Of a stretch of 7,041 nt of DNA, positions 6,262 through 7,041 are shown in pieces. Position 1 is the first letter of the stretch, and every line of letters begins with the position of its first letter. The position numbers were made by a program, and so were the translations under genes. Under the pieces are notes generated by a model. The model worked only from the letters and a program-made list of their open reading frames with translations, did no database searches and was not told the DNA's origin. This DNA comes from AWTP1-13 sp035714005 (GTDB taxonomy: Bacteria > Pseudomonadota > Alphaproteobacteria > Rhizobiales > Hyphomicrobiaceae), in assembly GCA_035714005.1 (NCBI GenBank), contig DASTMQ010000440.1:1-7041 (forward strand). Reading direction: 5' to 3'.

Positions 6262-6345
6262 AGGCTCAAGGGGGAGGGTGCCACGCGCCTTCGCGCACGC
6301 AGGCGACGTGGGCCAAGCGCAACGGCGGCGCACAGGGGTCGCACG

Positions 6346-7041
6346 ATGGATCGCCAACAGCAAATCGACCTGTTGAAACGCTTGTTGCATCACCTCGACA
6401 ACCGCACGACGGCGCTGGCGGAGGCGCCCTGGCGCAACGAGGTTGCGGTTTATAGCGATCCGCAGCACGCCGCCCGCGAGCAAACCCTGCTCTTTCGGCA
6501 GTGGCCGCTGCTGATGGGCTTTGCCTCGGAGTGGCCGACGCCGGGCAGCTTTCGCACCGACGACTATGCCGGCGTGCCGCTGCTGATCGTGCGTGACCGT
6601 GATGGGAGATTGCGCGCCTTTCTCAACGTTTGTCGCCACCGCGGCGCCAAGGTGGCCCAGGGCTGCGGCAAGGCCCGCCTGTTCGTGTGCCCTTATCACG
6701 CCTGGAGTTACGACCTTGCGGGCAAGGTGATTGGCATCCCGGATGAGCGCAACTTTCCCGACGTTCGCCGCGAGCGCTCGACGCTGACGCCGCTGCCGAT
6801 CGCCGAGAAGTACGGTTTGGTGTGGGTGATGCCGGCGCCCGCCGCCGATGCGGCCACCGAGTTCGACATCGATCCCTGGCTAGGCGGGCTTGGCGCCGAC
6901 CTTGCAAGCTACGACTTTTCCTCCTGGGCCTTCTACGACAAGCGCATCGTCCCGGAGAGCATGAATTGGAAGATTCTGGTCGACACTTTTCACGAGGCCT
7001 ATCACATCGGCTTTTTGCACAAGGACTCTCTCAAGGAAATC
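6346..7041 (+). CDS. Rieske non-heme iron oxygenase, alpha subunit (3' end outside window)
   Basis: 232 codons are present from ATG 6346 (AGGGG at 6334-6338) with no stop; family members are usually 350-450 residues, so roughly the first half to two thirds is seen. The Rieske [2Fe-2S] motif is complete: Cys96-x-His98, 16 residues, then Cys115-x2-His118 (CRHRG and CPYHAW). The start of the catalytic domain follows: NWKILVDTF at 207-215, then HEAYH and IGFLH, giving His220 and His225 as iron ligands; the third ligand, an Asp, lies beyond the window. Glu217 stands where naphthalene dioxygenase has Asp205, the residue that bridges Rieske centre and iron; carnitine monooxygenase CntA also has Glu there. 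Such enzymes use O2 and electrons from a reductase to hydroxylate or demethylate a substrate. No reductase or ferredoxin is visible yet. Control by the divergent TetR is likely. Confidence 0.95.
   Translation, partial: MDRQQQIDLLKRLLHHLDNRTTALAEAPWRNEVAVYSDPQHAAREQTLLFRQWPLLMGFASEWPTPGSFRTDDYAGVPLLIVRDRDGRLRAFLNVCRHRGAKVAQGCGKARLFVCPYHAWSYDLAGKVIGIPDERNFPDVRRERSTLTPLPIAEKYGLVWVMPAPAADAATEFDIDPWLGGLGADLASYDFSSWAFYDKRIVPESMNWKILVDTFHEAYHIGFLHKDSLKEI

Larger units (their letters stand above)
6106..6345. promoter_or_regulatory. Divergent control region between tetR and the oxygenase
   Basis: 240 bases containing two palindromic operators on the tetR side (6123-6140, 6158-6175), a cluster of four 14-nt direct repeats (6177-6244), and an 11-bp palindrome (6251-6261). 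On the + strand, TTGTGC (6138-6143), 17 nt and TACGGT (6161-6166) is a possible -35/-10 pair lying across both operators; it is a weak match. The long leader from there to 6346 leaves room for further control. Confidence 0.6.

Noticed and set aside
6205..6907. - strand frames opposite the oxygenase (6699-6205 and 6907-6623)
   Set aside because: Antisense to a gene with an intact Rieske motif; no recognisable protein features.
1..7041. CRISPR array, tRNA, insertion sequence ends, phage genes
   Set aside because: No regularly spaced identical repeats, no cloverleaf with a GTTCRA-type loop, no transposase or integrase motif seen on either strand.

Overview
The window is GC-rich bacterial DNA with the look of an alphaproteobacterium, most likely a Rhizobiales/Bradyrhizobiaceae-type soil organism. 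The grounds are a DUF992 secreted protein (a family found mainly there), G/C-ending codons in the clear genes, a Tat-exported sugar-dehydrogenase small subunit, and a COG3837-type cupin beside a TetR regulator and a Rieske oxygenase. The host assignment is inference from gene content; no rRNA or marker gene lies in the window.

Layout. At the left edge a strong intrinsic terminator (15-44, + strand, UUCG tetraloop) ends a transcript from outside the window. Positions 45-800 hold no convincing gene but contain a second strong + strand terminator (385-417) and a perfect short inverted repeat (568-586). Next is a two-gene + strand operon: a Tat-signal small subunit of the gluconate 2-dehydrogenase subunit 3 family (801-1322), and 15 nt later a GMC-family FAD dehydrogenase (1338-2897) with a three-cysteine motif suggestive of an Fe-S cluster. 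The cytochrome c subunit that usually completes such periplasmic dehydrogenases is absent. What follows looks like decayed DNA that ends in a C-terminus typical of short-chain dehydrogenases (3056-3103).

On the - strand lies a DUF992 exported protein (3906-3439). A possible 58-residue small membrane protein (3432-3256) continues in the same frame after its stop codon. About 1.1 kb (3907-5025) has no convincing gene, only palindromes and a possible protein fragment.

The right end is a compact catabolic-looking divergon. A - strand pair, tetR (6105-5545) then a cupin (5490-5026), faces a + strand Rieske non-heme iron oxygenase alpha subunit (6346 to beyond the window end). The 240-bp intergenic region carries two near-identical palindromic operators (TGATACGGTA[C/T]CGTAT[T/C]G) and four 14-nt direct repeats. 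The simplest reading is that the TetR protein represses itself, the cupin and the oxygenase until a substrate-like ligand appears. The oxygenase has Glu (residue 217) where classical aromatic dioxygenases have the bridging Asp, which recalls carnitine monooxygenase CntA and may point away from simple arene substrates.

I see no CRISPR array, phage, tRNA or intact insertion sequence. Nothing here is clearly a new kind of system; the regulatory region of the oxygenase divergon is the most informative part.
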